Under the pieces are notes generated by a model that saw nothing but the letters and a program-made list of their open reading frames with translations, was not told the DNA's origin and ran no database searches. Source: a bacterium (GTDB lineage: Bacteria; Gemmatimonadota; Glassbacteria; GWA2-58-10). Taken from it: DNA of 64,000 nucleotides. This document shows positions 54,683 through 63,973 of the stretch, in pieces (the first letter of the stretch is position 1; each line of letters opens with the position of its first letter). Both the position numbers and the translations under genes were made by a program. The DNA is taken from NCBI GenBank assembly GCA_021372515.1, contig JAJFUG010000072.1:64379-128378 (forward strand), in the 5' to 3' direction.

Positions 54683-54916
54683 ATGGAGGAGAAAATTTAT
54701 CAGATAGTCGGACGTATCATGCGGGTCAACGCCGATACTCTCGACAAGGATTCATCGCCCGACACGGTTGCAAGCTGGGACTCCGCCAAGCATATGGACC
54801 TTATGATGTCGCTGGAACAGGAGTTCGGGGTCGAATTCTCGGAGGAGCAGATCATTGAGATGATGAACGTGGGCCTGATAATAGAAACGCTCAATGAGAT
54901 TCTTGGAAAAAAGTGA
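54683..54916 (+). CDS. Acyl carrier protein
   Basis: 77 aa, all-helical and acidic. SWDSAKHMDLMMSLEQEFGV includes the phosphopantetheine site at Ser34 with D before it, and FSEEQIIEMMNVGLIIETLN forms helix 3-4. The DSAKHM variant instead of DSL is common in ACPs paired with FkbH-like or modular surface-glycan enzymes. GGAGG-like purines before ATG 54683. Last gene of the cassette. Confidence 0.9.
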   Translation: MEEKIYQIVGRIMRVNADTLDKDSSPDTVASWDSAKHMDLMMSLEQEFGVEFSEEQIIEMMNVGLIIETLNEILGKK

Positions 54917-55132
54917 AGCTGCAATTTGCATGAAGAAACAGGCATGCACAGCAGCGGCTTCCATGCGGAACATCCGGCGGCTTGTTCCATAATTTCCATA
55001 TTTAAAGACGTGACATGCTAAATAAAAGATCCGGAGGCTGAAAAGCGGGTCTCCATGCCATCCGGACGGCAAAGCTGACTACCATGTCATAACCAAGGGG
55101 ATGGAAGGTCATATTGAACTATCCGTCGATGT
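54917..55132. other. Gap between ACP and recombinase remnant
   Basis: 216 bases. Imperfect inverted arms GAAGCTGC / GCAGCGGCTTC (54914-54962) could be a weak terminator. No gene seen. Confidence 0.35.
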
Positions 55133-55642
55133 ATGAAATTACAGGTAATTGACATAGACTGGACCAACAGCCGCATCCCTGATTTCAGTGGTCACATGAA
55201 GAGGGTCGAGTTACGGCCGCCAAGACCCGATAAGGTCAGACTGGTCGATATGTCTCAACGACACCCATGCTTTCTTCAGAAGCACCACAAGGCGCAATCG
55301 CTCGATAAGCCGGATATTGGTGAGGATGTCGAGGATCGATTCGTGTTCGCACGGCAGGGAATTCCGCTCAGGCAGAACAGCGCACGCGGAATGTGGCAGA
55401 GTTTATTTCGGAAAGCAGGAGTTGCGTACAGAAAGTTTCACGACACCCGTCACGCTTTCGCCAGCCTTCTGCTCAGCCAGGGCGAAAGTCCCTTTTATGT
55501 GAAAGAACGACGCGGCCACAGCAGCATCCAAATCAAGGTCGACATTGACGGTCACTGGATACGGTCTGCGCAGAGTCAAAGGGCAGTTGATAAGCTGGAC
55601 CGCTGGGGGCAGGAAGGTTTTAACATTCGGCTTGTAAAATAG
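55133..55642 (+). pseudogene. Tyrosine recombinase (phage-type integrase), decayed
   Basis: 169 codons matching only the C-terminal half of a tyrosine recombinase: VIDIDWTNSRI (after the missing first catalytic Arg region), VRLVDMSQR, RFVFARQG, HDTRHAFASLLLSQG with H-x-x-R, then RRGHSSIQIKVDIDGHW where active enzymes have V-D-I-Y-G-H. The catalytic Tyr codon (55547-55549) is GAC, Asp. The N-terminal DNA-binding half is absent. It lies about 115 bases from the tRNA-Leu 3' end, the usual place for an island integrase. It cannot be active. Confidence 0.85.
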
Positions 55643-55711
55643 TCGGTTTTTTTCTGAAAAAAAGTCAGATTCACAGGTAAAACAACACCCTGACGATACC
55701 CTGAGAAAATG

Positions 55712-55755
55712 AAAACGGCCTAACTCATTGAGAATTAGGCCGTATTGTATTTTTT
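55712..55755. terminator. Bidirectional terminator beside tRNA-Leu
   Basis: ACGGCCTAA (55715-55723) and TTAGGCCGT (55735-55743) with T-rich sequence on both sides; it can serve both the tRNA transcript and the recombinase remnant. Confidence 0.7.
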
Positions 55756-55845
55756 TGGTGCCGAAGGCGGGACTCGAACCCGCAAGGGATTGCTCCCACT
55801 GGTCCCTGAAACCAGCGTGTCTGCCAATTCCACCACTTCGGCACC
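55756..55845 (-). tRNA. tRNA-Leu (CAG)
   Basis: Minus strand: acceptor GGTGCCG/CGGCACC, D-arm TGGCAGAC, anticodon loop TTCAGGG with CAG, long variable arm with GTGGGAGCAATCCCTTG, T-arm GGTTCGAGTCC. CCA is not encoded. Its 3' end is the presumed right attachment site of the island. Confidence 0.95.
55757..55777 (-). repeat. att-like site within tRNA-Leu 3' end
   Basis: GGTGCCGAAGGCGGGACTCGA; the counterpart of 47342-47362 with 18 of 21 bases shared, same orientation. Confidence 0.7.
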
Positions 55846-55930
55846 TGATCTATACAAACGGGGCGGGCCTTACCAGGTCCGGGCGCCTTTGCTTCCACCC
55901 ATTCTTGTTGGGCCCCCGTTGGAGTCGCAA

Positions 55931-55959
55931 AATCTATCATCGAGGCCGACGCCTGTCAA
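55931..55959 (-). promoter_or_regulatory. Promoter of tRNA-Leu
   Basis: Minus strand TTGACA (55959-55954), 17-base spacer, TAGATT (55936-55931). Confidence 0.65.
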
Positions 55960-55971
55960 GAGTTTTTGTTC

Positions 55972-56000
55972 TTGATTCCGGGGGCCTGCAATTCTATTTT
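55972..56000 (+). promoter_or_regulatory. Promoter upstream of smpB
   Basis: TTGATT (55972-55977), 17-base spacer, TATTTT (55995-56000), divergent from the tRNA-Leu promoter; about 120 bases of leader to smpB. Confidence 0.55.
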
Positions 56001-56126
56001 AAAACTCTGTGAACCGCGCGACATTCGTGGACGGATCTTTTCCGCCCTTTTTTTGAGCCGTGCGGCCGGTGCGAGGAGCCCCCGGCGGGGCCGGAGTCGG
56101 AAACCGCTCTTCCTGGGGAGGCGTTT

Positions 56127-56594
56127 TTGGGCGGCAAGGATGGGATCAAGATTGTCTGTCAGAACCGGAAAGCCCGACACCTGTACCACATTCTCGAAGA
56201 GTTCGAGAGCGGCCTGGTCCTGACCGGCACGGAGGTCAAGAGCCTGCGTGACGGCAAGGCCAGTCTGCCGGACAGCTACGCTGTCGTGAGATCGGGCGAG
56301 GTGTTCCTGCTCGGCGCGCATATCGCCGAGTACACCGAGGGCAACCGCTACAACCACGACCCGCTGCGCGAGCGCAAGCTCCTGCTCAGCCACCGTCAGA
56401 TAGCCAAGCTGCAGGACCAGGTGCGCGACCAGGGCCTGACCTTGGTGCCCCTGAGCATATATTTCCGGGACGGCTGGGCCAAGGTGAACCTGGCCCTGGC
56501 CAAGGGCAAGAAAGTCTACGACAAGCGCGAGGATATCAAGAAGCGCGAAGCGCAGCGCGAGACCGAAAGAGCGTTGCGCGGCAGGGAACGTTGA
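56127..56594 (+). CDS. smpB: SsrA-binding protein SmpB
   Basis: 155 aa. Binds tmRNA and brings it to stalled ribosomes for trans-translation. IKIVCQNRKARHLYHILEEF, GLVLTGTEVKSLRDGKASLP, LLGAHIAEYTEGNRYNHDPL and RERKLLLSHRQIAKL are the conserved blocks; KKVYDKREDIKKREAQRE is the usual basic tail that enters the decoding centre. TTG 56127 follows GGGGAGG. The stop overlaps the amidase start. Confidence 0.95.
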   Translation: MGGKDGIKIVCQNRKARHLYHILEEFESGLVLTGTEVKSLRDGKASLPDSYAVVRSGEVFLLGAHIAEYTEGNRYNHDPLRERKLLLSHRQIAKLQDQVRDQGLTLVPLSIYFRDGWAKVNLALAKGKKVYDKREDIKKREAQRETERALRGRER

Positions 56595-57895
56595 ACTTGA
56601 CGGGGAGAATGGCGCTGAGAATGGGTTTCCGTCTGGCTGCCCTGTGCTGCCTGTGCCTCGCTGTAATAATGCCGACCAGTCTGAGCGCGACCCGGTTCCA
56701 GGTGCTGGACAGCCGGAGCGGGCAGAGCCGTGAGTTGACAGTCTATTCCGAGAGCGTCTCGAATTATCTGGACCTGGGTGAGCTGGCCCCGGCCCTGCAG
56801 GCCGACATCCAGTGGGAAAGCACCGGGCAGCGTCTGGCCCTGACCCTGGAGGGACAGCGGTTCGTTTTCGAGGACCTGCTCACCTTTTTCGACTGCGCGG
56901 GCCAGGCTTACCAATTAGTGGCACCCTGCCGGGTGGTGCGGGGTACATTCCTGGTGCCGGTGCAGTTCGTGGTGGAGTATCTTCCGCGCCTGCTGCCGGG
57001 GCGTTTCTCTTTCGACAAGGCCGCGGGTGCGCTGGCCGACAGCGGGCCGGGCAAGGCAGGGGCGCCATCCGCAGAGGCAGCCCGGCCGGAGCCTGAGGTG
57101 CGGCGGCCCGCGGCAACTGCGCCGCCTGCCGCCAGAGAGACCGCCGCTGCGGCTCCGCGCTCGGACCTGGAGAAAAAGGCCCGGGAGTACCGGATCGAGA
57201 CCGTGATGATCGATCCGGGCCACGGCGGCAAGGACCCCGGAGCCCTGGGCAGCCGCTACCGTCAGCGTGAGAAGGACATTGTGCTGGATATCTCGCGTCG
57301 GGTGGTGGCGCATCTCAAGAAATCCGGCCTTGGGCTGCGCGTTCTCATCACCCGCGACAGCGACATTTTACCGCCGCTGCTGAAACGGGGCGAGATGGCC
57401 AACATGGCGGACGCCGGACTGTTTGTCAGCATCCACTGCAACGCCAACCGCAAGAGCAGCGTGCGGGGAACGAGCACCTACTTTCTGGATGCGGCCAAGA
57501 CCGATGAGGAACGCGCCACGGCCATGCTCGAAAACGCGGCCCTCAAGCACGAGGTGGAGGCCCAGGGCGAGCAGGGCAAGGATGACATCAACCTGATCCT
57601 GCAGGACATGGCGCAGAATGAGTTCCTGCGCGAGAGCAAGGACCTGAGCACTTTCATCCACCGGGAACTGGTGCGGGCGCTCGACCTTCCCGACCGCGGG
57701 ATCAAGCAGGCCAATTTCGCGGTGCTGCGCGGGGCCTACATGCCGGCGGCACTGATCGAGACGGCCTACATCTCGAATCCGCAGGACGAGGGCCTTCTGC
57801 GCGACGGCTCTTTCCGCGAGCGCCTGGCCGGGGCCGTGGCGGATGGGATAATCAAGTATATCGAGCAGTACCACAAGAAGCTGTCGGAGAACTGA
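56591..57895 (+). CDS. N-acetylmuramoyl-L-alanine amidase (amidase_3)
   Basis: 434 aa. Signal peptide (LAALCCLCLAVIMPTSLSAT), an N-terminal copper-amine-oxidase-like or AMIN-like domain (about 35-140), a Pro/Ala linker (about 150-190), then the Zn amidase: VMIDPGHGGKDPGALG with His, LLKRGEMANMADAGLFVSIHCNANRK with Glu-equivalent and His, and ALIETAYISNPQDEGLL with catalytic Glu. It cleaves the stem peptide from MurNAc in periplasmic peptidoglycan. Start TTG 56591 overlaps the smpB stop; ATGs at 56609 or 56621 are alternatives. Confidence 0.9.
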   Translation: MNLTGRMALRMGFRLAALCCLCLAVIMPTSLSATRFQVLDSRSGQSRELTVYSESVSNYLDLGELAPALQADIQWESTGQRLALTLEGQRFVFEDLLTFFDCAGQAYQLVAPCRVVRGTFLVPVQFVVEYLPRLLPGRFSFDKAAGALADSGPGKAGAPSAEAARPEPEVRRPAATAPPAARETAAAAPRSDLEKKAREYRIETVMIDPGHGGKDPGALGSRYRQREKDIVLDISRRVVAHLKKSGLGLRVLITRDSDILPPLLKRGEMANMADAGLFVSIHCNANRKSSVRGTSTYFLDAAKTDEERATAMLENAALKHEVEAQGEQGKDDINLILQDMAQNEFLRESKDLSTFIHRELVRALDLPDRGIKQANFAVLRGAYMPAALIETAYISNPQDEGLLRDGSFRERLAGAVADGIIKYIEQYHKKLSEN

Positions 57896-57940
57896 CCGGC
57901 TGCGACCGGGCGAGCGATGCCAAGCAGGGGGAACCGGGCA

Positions 57941-59686
57941 ATGATGCAGACCGTAAAACACAGAAAGCTGTCCGCTGCGGGCTGGCTGGTCCTGCTCGGC
58001 CTGGCGGGGCTGCTGTTCCAGGGTTGCTCGGGCTACCGCACCTACAACTCGCTGCACTGGGCCAAGGAGGCCTTCAAAGAGGGTAAAAAGGCCCAGGACA
58101 ATGCCGGCAAGCGGCAGTACGGCCCCAGCGGACAACTCCTGCCCCAGGCCCGCTCCCAGGATTCCCAGCTCGGAGCGGTGGTGATCGGGCAGGAAAATTT
58201 CGAGGAGGCGGCCAAGAAATGCCTCTATTTCCTGAGCCAGAACACCAAGGGCCGCCGGGTGGATGACGCCCTGATGCTGATGGGCAAGGCGTTTTTCGAG
58301 CTGCACCGCTACATCCAGGCCGACAACACTTTCCAGAAGCTCCTGGACACCCAGCGCAAGAGCAAGTTCCGGGATGACGCCCAGTATTACCTGATACAGA
58401 TTATGCTGCAGCAGAACCAGATGCCGCAGGCCGAGACCTCGATCGAGCACCTGATCGACGAGTTTCCCAAGAGCGAGTACCGTCCCCTGGCCCAGTTCCG
58501 CCTGGGGGAAAAATACCTCCAGATCGAGGACTACGACCGCGCCGCCGAGGTGTTCTTCGGAGTGCTGGGCAACTATCCCAAATTTAAATACAAGGGTGAG
58601 ACCCTCTCCAACCTCGGTAAGATCTATTTCGAGAAGGACAGCCTGGACCGCGCTCTCTCGCTGTACGAGCGGCTGAACAAGGAGGGCCGCGACAGGGTGC
58701 AGCGCCGCGAGGGCCTTCTTGGCATGGCCCGCACCCGCAGCCGCGAGGGCCAGCACGATCAGTCTCTGGCCCTGTACCAGCGCGCCCTGTCCGAGGCCCG
58801 TTACGCCGATGAGCGGGCCGAGTCCTGGGTCGGCGTCTACGTGGAATACACGTTCATGGGGCGCTCCAACGAGGCGCGCCGGGGGTTCGAGCAGATAATC
58901 GACGATTTCCCGAGGACCGACTATTCCGCCGCGGCCTGGTACGAACTGGGCCTTCTGTACAAGGGCTTCAAGGAGAGCGCCGAGCTGGATTCGATCCCCT
59001 GCGATTCGGTATCGCTCAATAGTTTCAAGCTCAACAGCAGTACACTCAAGCCGCTCGAAGGCCTCAGCCAGGACCTGTTGTCCCTGAAGCTGGCCGAGAT
59101 GGCTTTCGGCAACGTGTCGCGGGAGTCCAATTACTCGCCCCTGGCCGAGCCCGCCCGCAAGCAGGGGGATGAGGTCGGGATGCTGTACCAGATATTCGAG
59201 CAGATGGAGGCCAGCGACTCGACCACCAGCCGGGATGCCCTGGCGCGGCTGCAGTTCCTGCTGGCCGAATTCCACCAGAACTCCGGCCAGACCGAGCGGG
59301 CCAGGACCGAGTACGAGCGGCTTCTGTTCGAGTACCCGAACACGATCTGGACCCCCAAGGCGGCGCTGAACCTGGCCTGGGTCTCGCGCGAGCTGGGCGA
59401 CAGCCTGCGCAGCCGGCAGGCGCTCGAGCTGCTGGTGCAGAGTTTTCCCGACACCCGCTACGCCGACCAGGCCCGGGTGGAGCTGGGATTGCCCGCACCC
59501 GAGGAGCGGCCCGAGGGCTTTTTCTTGAACGAGCTGGCAGCCTACGCTCCGCCCAAGATCACCCGCGCCGAGGTTGGTCCGGGCGGTGCTGGCGGCGAGG
59601 CCGGCGGAGCGCCCGGCCACGAGACCTGGCTCCAGATGCGGCGCCGTCTGTACTGGAAAGCCCACAGCGCGGGAGGTGGGGCTTGA
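57941..59686 (+). CDS. TPR-repeat lipoprotein (BamD/YbgF-like helices)
   Basis: 581 aa from ATG 57941 (AGGGGG upstream). Lipoprotein signal LVLLGLAGLLFQGCSGYRTY, then repeated helical pairs: DALMLMGKAFFELHRYIQAD, AQYYLIQIMLQQNQMPQAET, LAQFRLGEKYLQIEDYDRAA, ETLSNLGKIYFEKDSLDRAL and others to about residue 500. Ends with a Gly/Ala/Pro-rich stretch. An outer-membrane-associated scaffold acting in envelope assembly is likely. It lies between the amidase and pyrK; its stop overlaps pyrK by four bases. Confidence 0.8.
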   Translation: MMQTVKHRKLSAAGWLVLLGLAGLLFQGCSGYRTYNSLHWAKEAFKEGKKAQDNAGKRQYGPSGQLLPQARSQDSQLGAVVIGQENFEEAAKKCLYFLSQNTKGRRVDDALMLMGKAFFELHRYIQADNTFQKLLDTQRKSKFRDDAQYYLIQIMLQQNQMPQAETSIEHLIDEFPKSEYRPLAQFRLGEKYLQIEDYDRAAEVFFGVLGNYPKFKYKGETLSNLGKIYFEKDSLDRALSLYERLNKEGRDRVQRREGLLGMARTRSREGQHDQSLALYQRALSEARYADERAESWVGVYVEYTFMGRSNEARRGFEQIIDDFPRTDYSAAAWYELGLLYKGFKESAELDSIPCDSVSLNSFKLNSSTLKPLEGLSQDLLSLKLAEMAFGNVSRESNYSPLAEPARKQGDEVGMLYQIFEQMEASDSTTSRDALARLQFLLAEFHQNSGQTERARTEYERLLFEYPNTIWTPKAALNLAWVSRELGDSLRSRQALELLVQSFPDTRYADQARVELGLPAPEERPEGFFLNELAAYAPPKITRAEVGPGGAGGEAGGAPGHETWLQMRRRLYWKAHSAGGGA

Positions 59687-60495
59687 ACCCTGCCTTCACG
59701 CGGGTCACTGTCACCGGCATCCGTCAGGCGGCCGGCGACACCCATGTCCTGACTTTCAGGGATGAATGCGCCGCGGCCGCGATCCAGCCCGGCCAGTTCT
59801 GCATGCTTTCGCCCGCACCGGGAGCCTCCTGCATCTACCTTCCCCGGCCTTTCAGCTATTTCCGCGCCCTGGATGACGGGCGGGTGGAGATACTGTTCCG
59901 CGCTCTGGGCCGCGGCACCCGCTGGATGGCCGGGCTGCGTCCGGGCGACAGCGTGGCGGTGTTCGGCCCGCTGGGCCGTCCGTTCCAGCTCGAGGCCGGG
60001 GCCGCGCGGGCCGTGCTGGTGGCGGGCGGGGTGGGGTTGCCGCCCCTGGCCCTCCTGGCCGAGCGCCTTCTTCGTCTGGAGCGTCCCCCGCGGATCGACC
60101 TGCTCTACGGTGAGACCCGTGGCGAACGGGTGGTGGAGCTGGGCGGAGTGCTACCGCCCGCGGTGCGTCTGTGGACCGCCAGCGAGGACGGCTCCACGGG
60201 GTTCCGGGGACGGGTGACCGAACTCTTGACCCAAAAAGTCTGGCCCACTCTCGATACTCCACCCGCGGTCTACACCTGCGGCCCGCGGGCCATGCTGGCC
60301 GCTCTGGCCGACATCCTGGGCGACGGGCGCGAGGTGCACTCTTTCCAGGCCTCCCTGGAGGAGAACATGGCCTGCGGCCACGGTATCTGCATGGGTTGCG
60401 CGGTGGAGCTGGCCACGGATGCGCCGCAGCCCTACTACAAACTCTGCTGCAAGGACGGGCCGGTGTTCAACGGTTTCGAGGTCAAATGGCGGTAG
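59683..60495 (+). CDS. pyrK: Dihydroorotate dehydrogenase electron-transfer subunit
   Basis: 270 aa. FAD-binding domain (YLPRPFSYFRALDDGRVEIL with R-P-F-S), NAD-binding domain (VLVAGGVGLPPLALLAERLL) and the 2Fe-2S cluster CGHGICMGCAVEL...KLCCKDGPVF near the C-terminus. With PyrD type 1B it links dihydroorotate oxidation to NAD+. TTG 59683 overlaps the preceding stop as TTGA; overlaps pyrD by 10 bases. Confidence 0.93.
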   Translation: MNPAFTRVTVTGIRQAAGDTHVLTFRDECAAAAIQPGQFCMLSPAPGASCIYLPRPFSYFRALDDGRVEILFRALGRGTRWMAGLRPGDSVAVFGPLGRPFQLEAGAARAVLVAGGVGLPPLALLAERLLRLERPPRIDLLYGETRGERVVELGGVLPPAVRLWTASEDGSTGFRGRVTELLTQKVWPTLDTPPAVYTCGPRAMLAALADILGDGREVHSFQASLEENMACGHGICMGCAVELATDAPQPYYKLCCKDGPVFNGFEVKWR

Positions 60496-61424
60496 ACCTG
60501 TCGGTGAACTGTCTGGGACTCGAGTTCCAGAACCCCGTGCTGGTGGCCAGCGGCACTTTCGGCTACGGCGACCAGTACGAGGACATAATGCCGATCCGCG
60601 AACTGGGCGCGCTGGTGACCAAGACCATCACCCCCCGCATGCGGCCCGGCAACCCGCCGCCCCGCGTGGTGGAGACCGACTCGGGCATGCTGAACACCAT
60701 CGGCCTGGCCAATGTGGGGCAGGATGAGTTCCTGCGCGAAAAGCTCCCCTGGCTCGTCACCCACCGCGGCGCGGCCCGGGTGATAGTCAACGTGGCGGGG
60801 TTCGCGGAGGAGGAGTTCGCCGAGGTGGCCGCGGCCGTGGGGAGCGCCCCCGGGGTGGATGCCCTGGAGGTGAACCTGGGCTGTCCGAATGTCAAGGCCG
60901 GCTACATCCATTTCGGGGCTGACCCACAGAGCGTGCGGCGCATTGTCTCGCTTGTCCGCTCGCAGGTGGAACTGCCCATTGTCGCCAAGCTCAGCCCCAA
61001 CGTGACCGACATCGCCGCCCTGGCCGAGGCCGCGGTGGCGGCCGGCGCGGATGCGGTCAGCCTGATCAACACCCTGCCTGGGATGAAGATCGACATCAAC
61101 AGGCGCCGTCCGGTGCTGAGCCAGGGCTTCGGCGGGCTGTCGGGCCCGGCGGTGCGCCCGGTGGGCGTGGCCTGTGTCTACAAGGTCTACCGCCGTCTGG
61201 CCGAGGCCGGGATGAGCGCCCCCATCGTGGGGATCGGCGGGATCGGCTGCGGCAGCGACGCCCTGGAGTACATCCTGGCCGGGGCGAGCCTGGTCCAGGT
61301 GGGCACGGCCAGTTTCGTGCGCCCGCGGGCCGCGGCTGAGACAATCGAGGGCATCGCCGAAATCTGCGACCGTCAGGGTGTGACCGCCGTCACCGAGTTG
61401 GTGGGTGCGGCGCACCGGTCCTGA
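60486..61424 (+). CDS. pyrD: Dihydroorotate dehydrogenase, type 1B catalytic subunit
   Basis: 312 aa FMN barrel. NPVLVASGTFGYGDQYEDIM, KTITPRMRPGNPPPRVVETD, MLNTIGLANVG, VNVAGFAEEEF, ALEVNLGCPNVKAG (catalytic base Cys in this class is near NxxCPN), VAKLSPNVTDI, SLINTLPGMKID, GGLSGPAVRPVGV and GIGGIGCGSDALEYILAGAS. Fourth step of UMP synthesis. ATG 60486 with GAGGT upstream; the frame is open upstream but lies within pyrK. Confidence 0.94.
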   Translation: MAVDLSVNCLGLEFQNPVLVASGTFGYGDQYEDIMPIRELGALVTKTITPRMRPGNPPPRVVETDSGMLNTIGLANVGQDEFLREKLPWLVTHRGAARVIVNVAGFAEEEFAEVAAAVGSAPGVDALEVNLGCPNVKAGYIHFGADPQSVRRIVSLVRSQVELPIVAKLSPNVTDIAALAEAAVAAGADAVSLINTLPGMKIDINRRRPVLSQGFGGLSGPAVRPVGVACVYKVYRRLAEAGMSAPIVGIGGIGCGSDALEYILAGASLVQVGTASFVRPRAAAETIEGIAEICDRQGVTAVTELVGAAHRS

Positions 61425-61477
61425 GCACTACATCATATACAACTGTCCGATTCAATCTGCGGGAGGACTCTCAACAC

Positions 61478-62056
61478 ATGGAAGCCAAGGCTGTCCTGGA
61501 GCTTTTCAGCCGCTACGATGCCTACTTAGAGGGACATTTCCGCCTGACCAGCGGCCTGCACAGCCCGCACTATTTCCAGTGCGCGCGCGTGCTTCAGCAC
61601 CCCGAGGCCGCCGAGAAGCTGGGCCAGGCCCTGGGCGCACAGGTGAAAAAAGCCCTGGGCGGGGCGCTGCCGGATGCAGTGCTCTCGCCGGCCATGGGTG
61701 GACTTATCATCGGGCACGAGCTGGGGCGCTATTTCCGCTGCCGCGCGATTTTCGTGGAGCGCCAGGACGGGGTGATGACCCTGAGGCGGTTCAATCTCTC
61801 CCCGGGCGAAAAAGTGGTGGTGGTGGAGGACGTGGTCACCACCGGGGGCTCGCTCTCCGAGGCCGTACAGGTGGCGCGCAGCCTGGGGGCCAATGTCCTG
61901 GGGATCGCCTGCCTGGTCGACCGCACCGGCGGGGCGCACCTGGAGATGGGGCTGACCAGCCTGGTCAAGGCCAATGTGGTGACCTATCCGCCCGATAACT
62001 GCCCGCTCTGCCGGGAGGGCCTGCCGCTGGTCAAGCCGGGCAGCCGCAACGTATAA
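61478..62056 (+). CDS. pyrE: Orotate phosphoribosyltransferase
   Basis: 192 aa. GHFRLTSGLHSPHYFQCARV, PAMGGLIIGHELGR, and the PRPP loop VVVVEDVVTTGGSLSEAVQV. Converts orotate to OMP. 53 bases after pyrD with GGGAGGA before the ATG. The PRPP motif and the C-terminal CPLCREGLPLVKPGSR fit the bacterial PyrE with a Cys-containing tail. Confidence 0.94.
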   Translation: MEAKAVLELFSRYDAYLEGHFRLTSGLHSPHYFQCARVLQHPEAAEKLGQALGAQVKKALGGALPDAVLSPAMGGLIIGHELGRYFRCRAIFVERQDGVMTLRRFNLSPGEKVVVVEDVVTTGGSLSEAVQVARSLGANVLGIACLVDRTGGAHLEMGLTSLVKANVVTYPPDNCPLCREGLPLVKPGSRNV

Positions 62057-62084
62057 TTCAGGGAACAGACAGGAAAGATAATAG

Positions 62085-63503
<1,419 letters not shown>

Positions 63504-63519
63504 CCGTCGTTGAAAAAGC

Positions 63520-63547
63520 TTGACAAGCGAGTAGAAACGATTATATT
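63520..63547 (+). promoter_or_regulatory. Promoter of the tRNA-tuf cluster
   Basis: TTGACA (63520-63525), 16-base spacer, TATATT (63542-63547); 43 bases before tRNA-Thr. Confidence 0.7.
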
Positions 63548-63589
63548 CGCTTTATTTTCCTCTGCGCTGGAAGGCGGATGAAAACGACG

Positions 63590-63662
63590 GCTGGCGTAGC
63601 TCAATCGGTAGAGCAGCTGATTTGTAATCAGCAGGTTGCGGGTTCGAGTCCCATCGCCAGCT
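63590..63662 (+). tRNA. tRNA-Thr (TGT)
   Basis: Acceptor GCTGGCG/CGCCAGC, D-arm AGCTCAATCGGTAGAGC, anticodon loop TTTGTAA, T-arm GGTTCGAGTCC; CCA encoded at 63663-63665. Confidence 0.96.
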
Positions 63663-63673
63663 CCAGGTAAATC

Positions 63674-63755
63674 GGAGGGGTTCCCGAGCGGCCAAAGGGA
63701 ACAGACTGTAAATCTGTCGGCGACGCCTTCGGAGGTTCGAATCCTCCCCCCTCCA
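63674..63755 (+). tRNA. tRNA-Tyr (GTA)
   Basis: Acceptor GGAGGGG/CCCCTCC, anticodon loop CTGTAAA with GTA, long variable arm as expected for bacterial tRNA-Tyr, CCA encoded. Confidence 0.96.
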
Positions 63756-63771
63756 CCATGTTGAAAGACCT

Positions 63772-63844
63772 GCGGGAATAGCTCAGTTGGTAGAGCATCA
63801 GCCTTCCAAGCTGAGGGTCGCGGGTTCGAGTCCCGTTTCCCGCT
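63772..63844 (+). tRNA. tRNA-Gly (TCC)
   Basis: Acceptor GCGGGAA/TTCCCGC, anticodon loop CTTCCAA with TCC, CCA encoded. Confidence 0.96.
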
Positions 63845-63863
63845 CCAGTAGAGTTAATAGCGA

Positions 63864-63937
<74 letters not shown>

Positions 63938-63973
63938 CCATTTAACATCCGCGATTCTGGAGGATTTTCTTTC

